DNA of 64,000 nt from Nitrospira sp. (GTDB taxonomy: Bacteria; Nitrospirota; Nitrospiria; Nitrospirales; Nitrospiraceae): the NCBI GenBank assembly GCA_024998595.1, contig JACOEK010000010.1:1-64000 (forward strand), read 5' to 3'. Position 1 is the stretch's first letter. Each line of letters begins with the position of its first letter. The position numbers were made by a program, and so were the translations under genes. Of this stretch, positions 44,380 through 53,212 are shown in pieces. The notes under the pieces are model-generated. The model saw only the letters and a program-made list of their open reading frames with translations, was not told the origin of the DNA and ran no database searches.

Positions 44380-46143
44380 TCATTCAGCCTCCGTTGTAAC
44401 ACCTTCCGAACGGGGTATGGAGGTCTTCTGGGAAGGGTTGGGTAGGCTGAACCAGAAGGTGGCGCCTTTCCCCGCCTCGGATTCCACCCACATGCGCCCT
44501 CCATGACGTTCGACGATCTTTTTGCAGATTGCCAGGCCAATGCCCGTGCCCGGATATTCCGCCCTCGTATGGAGTCTTTGGAAAATGACAAAAATCCGAC
44601 CGGCATATTGCGGGTCGATTCCGATTCCCCGATCGCGAACCGAAAAGAGCCACTCGCCGTTTTTCCGTTGGGCGGATATGTGAATGATCGGTGGCTGGTC
44701 CCCGCGAAACTTGATGGCGTTGCTCAGAAGATTCTGAAAGACCTGCGCCAACTGTTTGGCATCGCCTCGAACCGTCGGCAACCGGTCGTGCGTGATGACC
44801 GCCTGGCTTTCCTTGATGGCGCTCAGCAGATTGTCCATCGCATAGGAGAGCACCGCTCCCATGGGAGTGGGCTCGAACGTCTGCCGTCCCGTGCTGACTC
44901 GGGAATAGGCGAGCAGGTCCTGAATCAGTTTCTGCATGCGGGTAGCTCCATCGACGGCAAAGGCGATGAATTCGTCCGCATCGGCATCCAATCGCCCTCG
45001 ATAGCGCTTCGCCAAAAGTTGGGTGTAGCTGCTGACCATACGCAGCGGCTCCTGGAGATCGTGCGACGCTACATAGGCGAATTGTTGGAGATCGGCATTG
45101 GAGCGTCCAAGCTCCGCCACGGATTGTTCCAGGTCCTGTCGCGTTTTAATCAGTTCGGTTCGCTCGCGTCCCAACTTCCACGAAACCAGGATGCCGAATC
45201 CCGTCAGGGGCAGTATGACGAGGATGCCGATGCCTCCCACCGTCCACAACAATCGATCGACAGGCGCATAGACTTGGTCATGGGTCTGCCGGAACAGGAT
45301 AATCCAATCGAACCCGGGAAAGTCGCGATAGCCCCTGGTCGAGGCATAGCCCGTGACGACCGAATATCCGCGACGATGATGGACTTCTTCGATGAATCCC
45401 GAATGATTCCGGTCGGAGGCCGCCCTGGCTGTGGAGGGAATCTCTAAGAGCGCCGGTCCGTTCGCGTTGTCTGTTGAGGCATGCTTTTCGCTGATGACGG
45501 CCCCTCCCTGAGTGAGCAGCAACCAGTCATAGGTGTCCTGTCCGTATCGCAGTCTTCCTTCTTGTTCGAAAATCGAGCGGAGGTTCTCAATAGGGACGAG
45601 ACTGGCCACTACTCCACGAAACTCTCCTCTTGGTCCGTACATCGGCGCCATGAACCCGACCGCTTTCTGCTGTTGCGACTCGACAGAAGACGACACCGGT
45701 TCCAAGTGAATGGTTCCTGACCGCCGAACCGCATCGAAGGCTGCCGGGTTGATCGCTGGTGTGCCAGGCGCAGAGCGTGCGCTCGTGGCGGCAATGATCG
45801 TTCCCTCGGCGTCGGTCACTCCAAGCCATGAGTAATACCAGTAGAGCCGGGTGTAGTGGAGGAGCCGAGCCGTCCTCTCTTTGGACGTGCCTTCCCTGAT
45901 CACGCCGTCGTTGGCGAACAATTGGATATCACCGTAACGCTCGAACAGGACACGATCCACGCTGTCTGCGACGGCCGCGGCGTTCAACGCGAGTTCGTTC
46001 CCCCGTTCTGCCACCAGCATGGCGCGTAAAAAGAAAATGGCGTACAGCCCCAGCGCAGTGGCGATGAAGAAGCAAAGAACCAGCAGGATCGGCAATATTC
46101 GTTCCGTCCACCTGCTGTTGGTCTTAAATGTTGCGGTCTGCAC
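44380..46143 (-). CDS. Membrane sensor histidine kinase (dCache-HisKA)
   Basis: The 587-residue protein has a first membrane helix ([20 protein letters not shown]), a periplasmic dCache-like sensor to about 295, a second helix ([20 protein letters not shown]), then a phytochrome-style kinase: [20 protein letters not shown] with the phosphorylated His, and [52 protein letters not shown]. The start is GTG at 46143. It heads a four-gene relay on the minus strand. The periplasmic ligand is unknown. Confidence 0.93.
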   Translation of the reverse strand: MQTATFKTNSRWTERILPILLVLCFFIATALGLYAIFFLRAMLVAERGNELALNAAAVADSVDRVLFERYGDIQLFANDGVIREGTSKERTARLLHYTRLYWYYSWLGVTDAEGTIIAATSARSAPGTPAINPAAFDAVRRSGTIHLEPVSSSVESQQQKAVGFMAPMYGPRGEFRGVVASLVPIENLRSIFEQEGRLRYGQDTYDWLLLTQGGAVISEKHASTDNANGPALLEIPSTARAASDRNHSGFIEEVHHRRGYSVVTGYASTRGYRDFPGFDWIILFRQTHDQVYAPVDRLLWTVGGIGILVILPLTGFGILVSWKLGRERTELIKTRQDLEQSVAELGRSNADLQQFAYVASHDLQEPLRMVSSYTQLLAKRYRGRLDADADEFIAFAVDGATRMQKLIQDLLAYSRVSTGRQTFEPTPMGAVLSYAMDNLLSAIKESQAVITHDRLPTVRGDAKQLAQVFQNLLSNAIKFRGDQPPIIHISAQRKNGEWLFSVRDRGIGIDPQYAGRIFVIFQRLHTRAEYPGTGIGLAICKKIVERHGGRMWVESEAGKGATFWFSLPNPSQKTSIPRSEGVTTEAE

Positions 46144-46323
46144 GATAGCTCTCGGGAGCGCAAAGATGTCGGATGACCGGGGGGTAAAGCCTTAATATTT
46201 TAACCTGTTCCGGTAGGCAGATGCACGAGAGGCCAGGATGGCCTTGGATTCAGGCGGGGGCGATCGATTGACTCCCGCGCCGGCATCCGGGTACGTTCGT
46301 GCCAATCCGCGTGGTTAGCCAGT

Positions 46324-46740
46324 ATGGTATTCATTTCAACACATGTTTCGATTCCCGATGAGGAGGTCGAGTTGACGGCTGTCCGGGCGCAAGGCGCCGG
46401 CGGGCAACATGTCAACAAGGTTTCGTCCGCGATTCACCTCCGGTTCGATATACGTGCTTCGTCTCTGCCTCCGTTTTACAAAGAGCGGTTATTGGAGCTG
46501 CGTGATCATCGAGTGTCACGTGAAGGTGTCATCATCATCAAGGCGCAGGACTCGCGGAGCCAGGAGCGGAACCGTGCCCTGGCCTTGGAGCGTCTCGTGG
46601 AATTGATTCAACAGGCGGCAGTTCCGCGGGTACCGCGTCGACCCACCAAGCCGACGAAAGGATCGAAAAAGAGACGGCTTGAGGATAAATCCAAACGGGG
46701 ACAGCTCAAGACGCTCCGAAGCCGGCCTGATCATCAGTGA
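46324..46740 (+). CDS. arfB: Peptidyl-tRNA hydrolase ArfB (ribosome rescue)
   Basis: The 138-residue protein frees stalled ribosomes by hydrolysing peptidyl-tRNA. It has the GGQ loop in [20 protein letters not shown], the [20 protein letters not shown] segment and a basic C-terminal tail rich in Lys/Arg ([17 protein letters not shown]) that reaches into the mRNA channel. Size and layout match ArfB/YaeJ and not the longer release factors. It faces the divergent kinase gene. A terminator for the opposite gene lies just after it. Confidence 0.94.
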   Translation: MVFISTHVSIPDEEVELTAVRAQGAGGQHVNKVSSAIHLRFDIRASSLPPFYKERLLELRDHRVSREGVIIIKAQDSRSQERNRALALERLVELIQQAAVPRVPRRPTKPTKGSKKRRLEDKSKRGQLKTLRSRPDHQ

Positions 46741-46756
46741 GATGACCGCAGGACAC

Positions 46757-46787
46757 AAAAAAAGGGACGCTTCAGATGAAGCGTCCC
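46757..46787 (-). terminator. Intrinsic terminator of the RRM protein gene
   Basis: GGGACGCTTC (46764-46773) pairs perfectly with GAAGCGTCCC (46778-46787) around a four-base loop, and seven A's on the plus strand (46757-46763) give a T-run on the minus strand. It may also end arfB from the other side. Confidence 0.9.
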
Positions 46788-46819
46788 TTCGAAGGCAAGA
46801 CGTATCTCGCCGATCCTAC

Positions 46820-47143
46820 TTAGAAGCGGTTGCGTCCGCCGCGGTTTTCGCCGCCGCCGAAACGTCCACCCCCGCCGCCACCACCGGAGCGAGCTTCTTG
46901 GGGCTTCGCTTCATTGACGGTGAGTTGTCGGCCATCCATGTCCGAGCCGTTTAATGCCGTGATGGCTGCCTTCGCTTCTTCCGCTGTGGACATTTCCACG
47001 AAGCCGAAGCCGCGTGACTGTCCCGTGAACTTGTCCGTGATCACGCGCGCCGATTCAACGGTGCCGTGAGCCGAAAACAAGTTGCTCAGTTGCGATTCAG
47101 TGGCAGCATACGGCAGTCCGCCGACATACAATTTGTTACCCAT
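46820..47143 (-). CDS. RRM-type RNA-binding protein
   Basis: The 107-residue protein has one RNA-recognition motif: KLYVGGLPYAATESQLSNLF (RNP2), then SRGFGFVEMSTAEEAKAAIT (RNP1 GFGFVEM), and a glycine-rich tail with GGGGGGGRFGGGENRGGRN. This is the cyanobacterial/bacterial Rbp type, often cold-inducible. AAAGGAG precedes ATG 47143. The tail suggests self-association. A pyrimidine-rich leader of unknown length lies upstream (to about 47330). Confidence 0.93.
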   Translation of the reverse strand: MGNKLYVGGLPYAATESQLSNLFSAHGTVESARVITDKFTGQSRGFGFVEMSTAEEAKAAITALNGSDMDGRQLTVNEAKPQEARSGGGGGGGRFGGGENRGGRNRF

Positions 47144-47453
47144 GGGGGTCTCTCCTTTTGAAATGTGACATTGTCGGCGACGCGAGAACAGGGATATGAG
47201 GGGAATGAGCGGGCCGAAGGCGCAGTTAGTAGGAGCGACTTGGGTCTGACTTCCGATCAACTTCTCGGTAACAAACAATATCGGTAATGAGCCATTCGAA
47301 ACCGTGATTCCTATGCGGCCCGTCATAAGATCACTTTGTATCCTAACAGATGAAAGAGGGGATTGCTATCAGTTTAAGCGGCGCAGGAAAAATAATTCTC
47401 TGGTAGGAATCGATGGGTCAGAACGTCTTCCGCTCAGATCTACCGTGTGGAGC

Positions 47454-48323
47454 TCAATTGCCCGGTGAAGCTGTCCGGAGCGACGAGGCCAGTCCTAACT
47501 TCGACAAGGCATAGATCAGCCACTTCGACGGATCAAAATTGTACCAGAGGGGCCCGTTGCGATAATCACTCGGGTAGGTGTGATGATAGTTGTGATAGCC
47601 CTCCCCGAAGGTCAGCAAGGAGACCAGCCAGGAATTGCGGCTTGAATCGGAGGTGCCATAGGGTTGTTCTCCCCATATGTGGCAGACCGAATTGATGCAG
47701 AAGGTGGAATTCAGCACAGCAAAGGTCCGTCCGACGCCGGCCAGCATGAACCCTCCGATCCCACCCTGCCAGCCGTTGTGGAGGAAACCCACAACAAAGG
47801 GGAGAGCAAGGCCGACGAGGACGATTGCCGCGTAATTGCGGTGTTGCCACATCGCCACCGGATCCTGCATGACGCGGGAGCCGAATCGTTCATCGTGGCA
47901 CGGCACAGGATTCAGGAGCCAGCCGCAATGGCTGTACCAGAACCCCCGCTTGGCATTGTACGGATCAGCCGGGTCATCACAATGCGCGTGGTGACGCAAA
48001 TGATCAGCCGTCCATTTCGCACCGGAATTCTGCAGGGCCCACCCACCGGCGACCAGGAGGCAGGCTTTTACCCAATCGGGACATTCGAAGCTGCGATGCG
48101 TCAAAAGCCGATGGTATCCCACGGTAATACCCAGGCCGGTGACAAGGTACAGGACGACAAACATCGTCCAATCCAGCCAGGAATATCCATAGAGCAAGCC
48201 ATAGCCTGGGACGCAAATCACAGAGCCTGCGACAATCGACCAGAACAGGAGGTAGGTCCAGAACTTATGATGAACGCGGTGGACAACATCCACCGGAACG
48301 GGGCTCGGGGAAACTTGTTGCAT
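47454..48323 (-). CDS. Acyl-lipid/acyl-CoA delta-9-type desaturase
   Basis: The 289-residue membrane di-iron desaturase has four hydrophobic segments and the histidine boxes HRLLTH (about 71-76), HLRHHAHCD (about 108-116) and HNYHH (about 244-248), with the GVGRTFAVLNSTFCINSVCH segment. It introduces a double bond into fatty-acyl chains, likely to adjust membrane fluidity. The RRM protein gene next to it, often cold-induced, fits a temperature theme, but cotranscription is not shown. Confidence 0.93.
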   Translation of the reverse strand: MQQVSPSPVPVDVVHRVHHKFWTYLLFWSIVAGSVICVPGYGLLYGYSWLDWTMFVVLYLVTGLGITVGYHRLLTHRSFECPDWVKACLLVAGGWALQNSGAKWTADHLRHHAHCDDPADPYNAKRGFWYSHCGWLLNPVPCHDERFGSRVMQDPVAMWQHRNYAAIVLVGLALPFVVGFLHNGWQGGIGGFMLAGVGRTFAVLNSTFCINSVCHIWGEQPYGTSDSSRNSWLVSLLTFGEGYHNYHHTYPSDYRNGPLWYNFDPSKWLIYALSKLGLASSLRTASPGN

Positions 48324-48540
48324 CTCGCTACAATAGTGAAGCGGAAGGGTTTTCGCAAGGGGCTAGCCAATTCCTGCCGAGAGTATGAACCGGGCCCTAG
48401 GGGTCAAATACGTCCAGCACCGTCGTCAACCGCCCACCGAAGACAGCGTTGAATCCAGTGTGTCGGAGAAAACTCCACGTCATGGCGCCACCCATTGTCC
48501 CGATGTGGAGACCGTGGCATCAACAGAAGAGGGGGTATGT

Positions 48541-48900
48541 ATGCTGACTGCGCGCGATTGTCGACGAAAGGCGTTAGCGATAGTGTTCTGGAGCTGTTTC
48601 GTGATCGGTCTGTCGGGGCCGTGTGAACCGGCGAGGGCTGCCTCGGATCCGCCCGCTTCGCCAAGTCAGGAACAGCCGGCAATGTCTGCCGATCCATCCG
48701 GCAGCACCGGGAAGGGGGCGGAAGGGAAAGGACGTGGGCTTCGGCCAGGAAGGAAGGCTTGCGCCGAAGATGTGAAGAAATTGTGTGCGGGGGTAAAAGC
48801 GGGAGAAGGACGGATTATGCAGTGCCTGAGAGAGCATACGCAGGAGCTATCCCCAGGGTGTAACGACATGATGCAGCAACGAGGAACGCATCGGCCGTGA
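48541..48900 (+). CDS. Exported Cys-rich-repeat protein
   Basis: The 119-residue product has a signal peptide (KALAIVFWSCFVIGLSG) and a mature part with one cysteine-rich repeat of the GLG1 type: ACAEDVKKLCAGVKAGEGRI, then MQCLREHTQELSPGCNDMM. The spacing C-x8-C-x12-C-x12-C is characteristic. ATG 48541 follows GAGGGGG. Such repeats in bacteria are periplasmic and of unknown role. It is divergent from the desaturase gene. Confidence 0.78.
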   Translation: MLTARDCRRKALAIVFWSCFVIGLSGPCEPARAASDPPASPSQEQPAMSADPSGSTGKGAEGKGRGLRPGRKACAEDVKKLCAGVKAGEGRIMQCLREHTQELSPGCNDMMQQRGTHRP

Positions 48901-49064
48901 CGCCTGCGCGGCATGGTCGCCGGGCGGAGACATTTTCCGCCCGGTTGGCGGTCCCCAGAGTTCACGCCCATTCCGCGGCATTGCTGTCGGTTGATTTCGA
49001 TATTTTATTTTTCGAAGTGTCGCGAGTGAGATACAGTGGCCGTGATACATACGGGAGGGTACGT

Positions 49065-49445
49065 ATGAGCGGCACTACGGGACAGGAACAGTTTTCAGTC
49101 GACTTGCGTCAGCATCCGCGATTGCGAGTGCCGGCGCCGTTCGTCTGTTCGTTTTCTCGATTGGGTTTGGCCAAGTGGCTCGGGCGAGGCGGTGATGGGA
49201 TCGGGGTCGTCTTTGATGTGTCCATGCGAGGCGCGAAGGTGATGAGCGAGGCCGGGATCCAGCGTGGCGATCGCGTGTCCGTCAGCCTTTCCCTGCCTAA
49301 TCAGGTCTCGCCGATGACGGTCGAGGAAGCCACGGTCCGGTGGGAGCGAGAGCAAGTGTACGGGTTGGAATTTGTCGATCTGTCACCGGTCGCTGAAATG
49401 CGGTTGCGAAAGTTCATCACGCTGGCCACGAAACCGGCATCCTGA
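49065..49445 (+). CDS. PilZ domain protein 1
   Basis: The 126-residue product has the cyclic-di-GMP motif RQHPR (RxxxR) and DVSMRG (DxSxxG), with a WEREQVYGLEFVDLS end. GGAGGG lies before ATG 49065. It is one of three PilZ genes around a lipid A acyltransferase. By motif it should bind c-di-GMP. The partner is unknown; its overlap in strand with the acyltransferase suggests control of the envelope. Confidence 0.88.
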   Translation: MSGTTGQEQFSVDLRQHPRLRVPAPFVCSFSRLGLAKWLGRGGDGIGVVFDVSMRGAKVMSEAGIQRGDRVSVSLSLPNQVSPMTVEEATVRWEREQVYGLEFVDLSPVAEMRLRKFITLATKPAS

Positions 49446-49623
49446 CGAGCCGTTGCGGAGCGGTCCTGCTCCCGATCGATGGATCCCGAAAAGGAGCAGT
49501 GCCTCCATTGCCGGGCCCGCTCTCCTCAAGACGCGATTGCCTGCTCGCCCTCGTTTCTTTCTTCGTGTCCTTCGAGATTGCGCTCCTCGCTCCGTTTCCC
49601 TACAATGGCTGACCCGTTTGGCC

Positions 49624-50562
49624 ATGTCCAGTACCCAGGCAAAACATACGCGGCGCCAGCCGCCTAGCATCTATCATCCGATGTATTGGCCCACCTGGGT
49701 GGGCATCGCATTGTTTCGGCTGCTGTCCTGGCTTCCCTATCGTTCGCAGCTCGCATTCGGACGTCAGTGCGGGCGCATTCTACACGGGCTTCTGACCAAG
49801 CGACGCGACATCGTGCGTGTGAATCTGGCCCTGTGTTTCCCGGAGCAGACGCCGGAGGAGCGCAATCAGGTCGCCCTGCACTCGTTCGAGTCTATGGGCA
49901 TGGGCGTGTTGGAAATCGCGATGGCCTGGTGGGCGAAAGATCCGCGGGCGCATTGCGAGTGTACGATCAAGGGGTTGGAGCATATCCGCGAGGCGCTCCG
50001 TCAAGGGCGAGGTGTGCTGCTCTGCGGGGCGCATTTGCATGCGGCGGAGCTGGCCGGCCGGTTCATGGCGTTGGAGCAGCCGGTGGCCATCGTATATCGA
50101 CCGCAGAATGACGTTGTGGCGGATACGGTCGCGAACCGGTGTCGAAGTCGATACTATTCGGAGTTGATCCAGCATCGGGATATGCGGGGCATCCTCCGCG
50201 CGTTGGGCAGAAACCAGGTGGTCTGGTACGCTCCCGACATCGATGCGGGATCAAAGCGCAGTGTCTTTGCCCCGTTTTTCGGCGTGCCGGCGTCATCTTT
50301 GACCGCGACCTCTCGCCTGGCGAAAGTCAGCGGCGCAGCGGTCGTTCCTTGCTTTTACTACCGCAGAGCGGATGGATCCGGTTATGACATCGAAGTAGGG
50401 GAAGCCCTTGATCATTTTCCATCCGGCGAAATGATGGAGGATGCCACCCGCATCAATCGGTTGATCGAAGGGGCGGTCCGTCGCGTGCCGGAACAGTATT
50501 TCTGGCAACATCGCCGGTTCAAAAGTCGTCCTCCAGGCGAGCCGCCGATTTATCGGCGATAG
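49624..50562 (+). CDS. lpxL: Lipid A acyltransferase (LpxL/HtrB family)
   Basis: The 312-residue protein adds a secondary acyl chain to lipid A. The HX4E motif is in LLCGAHLHAAELAGRFM, the VAIVYRPQNDVVADTVAN and FAPFFGVPASSLTATSRLAK segments follow, and VPCFYYRRADGSGYDIEVGE and YFWQHRRFKSRPPGE are typical. A short membrane segment near WVGIALFRLLSWLPYRS anchors it. ATG 49624 lacks a clear ribosome-binding site; longer starts run into the PilZ gene. It lies between two PilZ genes. Confidence 0.9.
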   Translation: MSSTQAKHTRRQPPSIYHPMYWPTWVGIALFRLLSWLPYRSQLAFGRQCGRILHGLLTKRRDIVRVNLALCFPEQTPEERNQVALHSFESMGMGVLEIAMAWWAKDPRAHCECTIKGLEHIREALRQGRGVLLCGAHLHAAELAGRFMALEQPVAIVYRPQNDVVADTVANRCRSRYYSELIQHRDMRGILRALGRNQVVWYAPDIDAGSKRSVFAPFFGVPASSLTATSRLAKVSGAAVVPCFYYRRADGSGYDIEVGEALDHFPSGEMMEDATRINRLIEGAVRRVPEQYFWQHRRFKSRPPGEPPIYRR

Positions 50563-50706
50563 CACGCATCGTCGAGCGCCAGGCTACCTCCTCAATCCTC
50601 AGGCGCAGTGGCCGGCGAAATCATGAGAAGTATTCGGCGTCTCCCGCCCCCTGCGGTATACTGATTTTGGCTAGCTCCAGAAGACGACCGCATCATCCGC
50701 TCCGCC

Positions 50707-51084
50707 ATGGATCAAGACAATCAGGTCTCTCCCGTTCGCATTGAGCTCAGGCAGCACCGTCGCTGCCTGGTGTCCAAGACCTGCCTCCTGTCCTTTGCCC
50801 CCTTCGCTCCGACCCTCAGTTTCGCTGGCGATGTGGAGGGTGAGGGGGTTGTGCTCAATCTGTCTCCTGGTGGATGCAAGATCGGCAGCGAGGCCGGGGT
50901 GAAGGTCGGGGATGCTATGTCGCTCATCATCCTCCTTCCCGGAGAAACCTGTCCCACAGCGGTCGACCTGGCATTGGTGCGGTGGGGGAAGGGGCTGTAT
51001 TTCGGTGTGGAGTTCGTGTCGATGGGCAACGTCGAACAGGATCGACTGCGCCAATTTCTCGCCTCCGCCCCTGCAGTCGAATAG
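50707..51084 (+). CDS. PilZ domain protein 2
   Basis: The 125-residue product has RQHRR (RxxxR) and NLSPGG (NxSxxG), then LVRWGKGLYFGVEFVSM. Both halves of the c-di-GMP motif are intact. It starts 144 bases after the acyltransferase gene, in the same direction, and 55 bases before a third PilZ gene. I infer that it senses c-di-GMP; the effector is unknown. Confidence 0.88.
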   Translation: MDQDNQVSPVRIELRQHRRCLVSKTCLLSFAPFAPTLSFAGDVEGEGVVLNLSPGGCKIGSEAGVKVGDAMSLIILLPGETCPTAVDLALVRWGKGLYFGVEFVSMGNVEQDRLRQFLASAPAVE

Positions 51085-51139
51085 GGCGAATGCCGCTCAT
51101 GCGAGGGCGGTCCGGTGCCGGTGACGAAGAGGAGGTCAG

Positions 51140-51472
51140 GTGGAAGAAGCGAAAACATTGCGTAAATCGCGCCGTGTGGCGACTGACTGCCGTCTCGAGT
51201 TCACCGGGGAAGATGAGATGGATGGAGAGGCGGAGTTGCTGGATCTCTCGTCCACCGGATGCATGGCGAAATCCGAACAGGTGATGCCGCCGGGACTTCG
51301 CATGAAGGTCTCATTGTTTTTGTCCGACGGACATGAGTGGCCTGTGCGCGTGGAAGAGGCCGTCGTCCGGTGGGCGCGGGGCGGGGAGTTCGGGGTCGAG
51401 TTCCTGGTGATGCGTCCTCCGCAACTCCAGCGCATCCAGCAGTTCGTAATTAAGCACAGGCCACACGCATAA
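51140..51472 (+). CDS. PilZ domain protein 3
   Basis: The 110-residue product has RKSRR (RxxxR) and DLSSTG (DxSxxG), with VVRWARGGEFGVEFLVM at its end. GTG 51140 follows GAGGAGG by six bases. It lies before the mla operon with a 196-base gap. The three PilZ genes probably arose by duplication. Confidence 0.87.
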   Translation: MEEAKTLRKSRRVATDCRLEFTGEDEMDGEAELLDLSSTGCMAKSEQVMPPGLRMKVSLFLSDGHEWPVRVEEAVVRWARGGEFGVEFLVMRPPQLQRIQQFVIKHRPHA

Positions 51473-51668
51473 GTCGCGATTGAAACCGTTCCCTGCCTCT
51501 CCCTCGTGGCTTTCCGCCCTCCTGTTCTACGACGCCCATGTCGCGCGATGCGTGCCTGCTCACACCACGACTCGTTGCTTTACGATTGATGGTTCCCTAC
51601 AATTTCGCCGTCGCTCGTGCCTTCAGGCGCCCTGATATGCCTGCTGAAAGGAAGGCGGTTCAGAACGA

Positions 51669-52448
51669 ATGATCACGTGGGTAGGACGCAAGGCCATTGC
51701 AGGATACGCCTATCTAGCGGCACTGGCCACGCTGATCGCGCAAGCCGTGCTCGATCTGATCATTCCTCCACGGCAGGGGCGTGGGGAAACCTTTCGTGTG
51801 TTGCTCAGACAAATCCTCTTTACTGGCGTCGATGCGCTGCCGGTTACCACGGTCATCGCGCTCTTGCTGGGCATTATCATTGTGACGCAGGCCGGCACCC
51901 AGCTTCCCAGGCTCGGGGCAGGAGGTCTTGTGGGGAGCATCATCGTCGTGACGGTGATTCGCGAACTCGGTCCTTTGGTCACGGCGTGTATTGTCGTGGG
52001 ACGCTCCGGATCGGCCATTGCGACAGAGCTCGGCAACATGTCGGTGACGCGCGAGGTCGTCGCGCTGCGGCTCATGGGCATTCCCATCAGCCGGTTTGTC
52101 ATCATGCCTCGCATGGTCGGCATGGTGCTCTCGATGTTGTGCCTCACGCTGTATTTCGATGTGGTGGCGGTATTCGGCGGCTACCTCGTTGCCGATGCGC
52201 AATTAACCATCCCTCTCGATGCGTTCGCGGAGAGTGTAATCAGGGCCTTGTCCACGACGGATGTCTTCATGACGGCGATCAAGGGCCTGGGCTTTGGGTC
52301 CGCAGTCGCGGCGGTCTGTTGTTATCATGGCCTAGCCGTCCGATCGTCCTCTACCGAAGTGCCGCAACAGACGACCCGAGCGATGATCAACTCTTTCGTC
52401 CTGTGTCTGCTGATTGATGTCGTCGTGACCGTGCCCTTGTATCTATGA
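51669..52448 (+). CDS. mlaE: MlaE-type phospholipid ABC permease
   Basis: The 259-residue membrane protein is the permease of the Mla phospholipid transporter: ILFTGVDALPVTTVIALLLG, IIVVTVIRELGPLVTACIVV, GRSGSAIATELGNMSVTREV and ALRLMGIPISRFVIMPRMVG, with about five membrane segments. Its stop overlaps the start of the ATPase gene (ATGA), so the two are coupled. It moves phospholipids to or from the outer membrane with MlaF and MlaD. Confidence 0.94.
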   Translation: MITWVGRKAIAGYAYLAALATLIAQAVLDLIIPPRQGRGETFRVLLRQILFTGVDALPVTTVIALLLGIIIVTQAGTQLPRLGAGGLVGSIIVVTVIRELGPLVTACIVVGRSGSAIATELGNMSVTREVVALRLMGIPISRFVIMPRMVGMVLSMLCLTLYFDVVAVFGGYLVADAQLTIPLDAFAESVIRALSTTDVFMTAIKGLGFGSAVAAVCCYHGLAVRSSSTEVPQQTTRAMINSFVLCLLIDVVVTVPLYL

Positions 52449-53176
52449 GCGAGGCGGCCATCATCTTTGAGAAAGTCCGCGCGCCCATGGGGGACGGGGA
52501 CCTGTGCTTGGAGATGGATCTCCGGATCACCTCGGGAGAGTTTGTCGCCTGCGTCGGCCCGAGTCGCGCCGGGAAAAGTTTGATGGTCGAGCTTGCCGCT
52601 GGACTAGTCACTCCGCAAGCGGGACGGGTGCTTGTCTTAGGGCAGGATTGGAGCGCAGTCCCTGACGATGACCTGAGGTCCGTCCGGCTGCGGGTGGGTG
52701 TGGTGCTGCAACAACCGGGGTTGTTGAGCAATATGACGCTGTTCAACAATGTGCTCCTGCCGCTTCGCTATCATCGCGGAGCGATGTCGGATCGTCACCG
52801 TGAGCAAGCAGTCATGGGCCAGTTGGAGCGGTTAGGATTAGCCTCTCTGCGGGATCGTTTTCCGGCTGAGCTCAATCAGGGTGAAGCGCGGCGGGGAGCC
52901 ATTGCGCGGGCCTTGATGTTGGAGCCGGAGGTCCTGCTCCTCGATGATCCCGTGGCTGGATTGGACGCCGACATGGTGTTGGGACTGAAGGCATACGTCG
53001 AAGATTGGCGAGCTCACCATTCCTTGACCGTGCTTGCGGCGTTGCGTGCCAGTTCACCCTTCATCGAAGCAGTCGATCGGCTGGTGGTCCTTCGCGAGGG
53101 GCGTGTGGAGGCGGATGGAACCCGTAATTCGATAAGGGAAATCATCCCGTCAGCGCTGAACCGGTATATAGAATAG
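52445..53176 (+). CDS. mlaF: MlaF-like ABC ATPase with altered catalytic motifs
   Basis: The 243-residue protein occupies the MlaF position. Walker A is GPSRAGKS (38-45) and the Q-loop is present near VVLQQPG (about 87-93). The ABC signature reads LNQGEARR (143-150) in place of LSGGQ, Walker B is LLLDD (164-168) with Asp in place of the catalytic Glu, and the H-loop region LTVLAALRAS (194-203) has no His. ATP may be bound but hydrolysis is likely weak. It overlaps mlaE and lies 36 bases before mlaD. The changed motifs were read directly from sequence. Confidence 0.88.
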   Translation: MSEAAIIFEKVRAPMGDGDLCLEMDLRITSGEFVACVGPSRAGKSLMVELAAGLVTPQAGRVLVLGQDWSAVPDDDLRSVRLRVGVVLQQPGLLSNMTLFNNVLLPLRYHRGAMSDRHREQAVMGQLERLGLASLRDRFPAELNQGEARRGAIARALMLEPEVLLLDDPVAGLDADMVLGLKAYVEDWRAHHSLTVLAALRASSPFIEAVDRLVVLREGRVEADGTRNSIREIIPSALNRYIE

Positions 53177-53212
53177 CCGGTGCGGTATTGTTGGATTGAG
53201 AGGTGATCGATC

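Noticed and set aside
44503-45447. 314-codon plus-strand frame
   Set aside because: It lies antisense to the membrane histidine kinase; the kinase motifs on the other strand are unambiguous.
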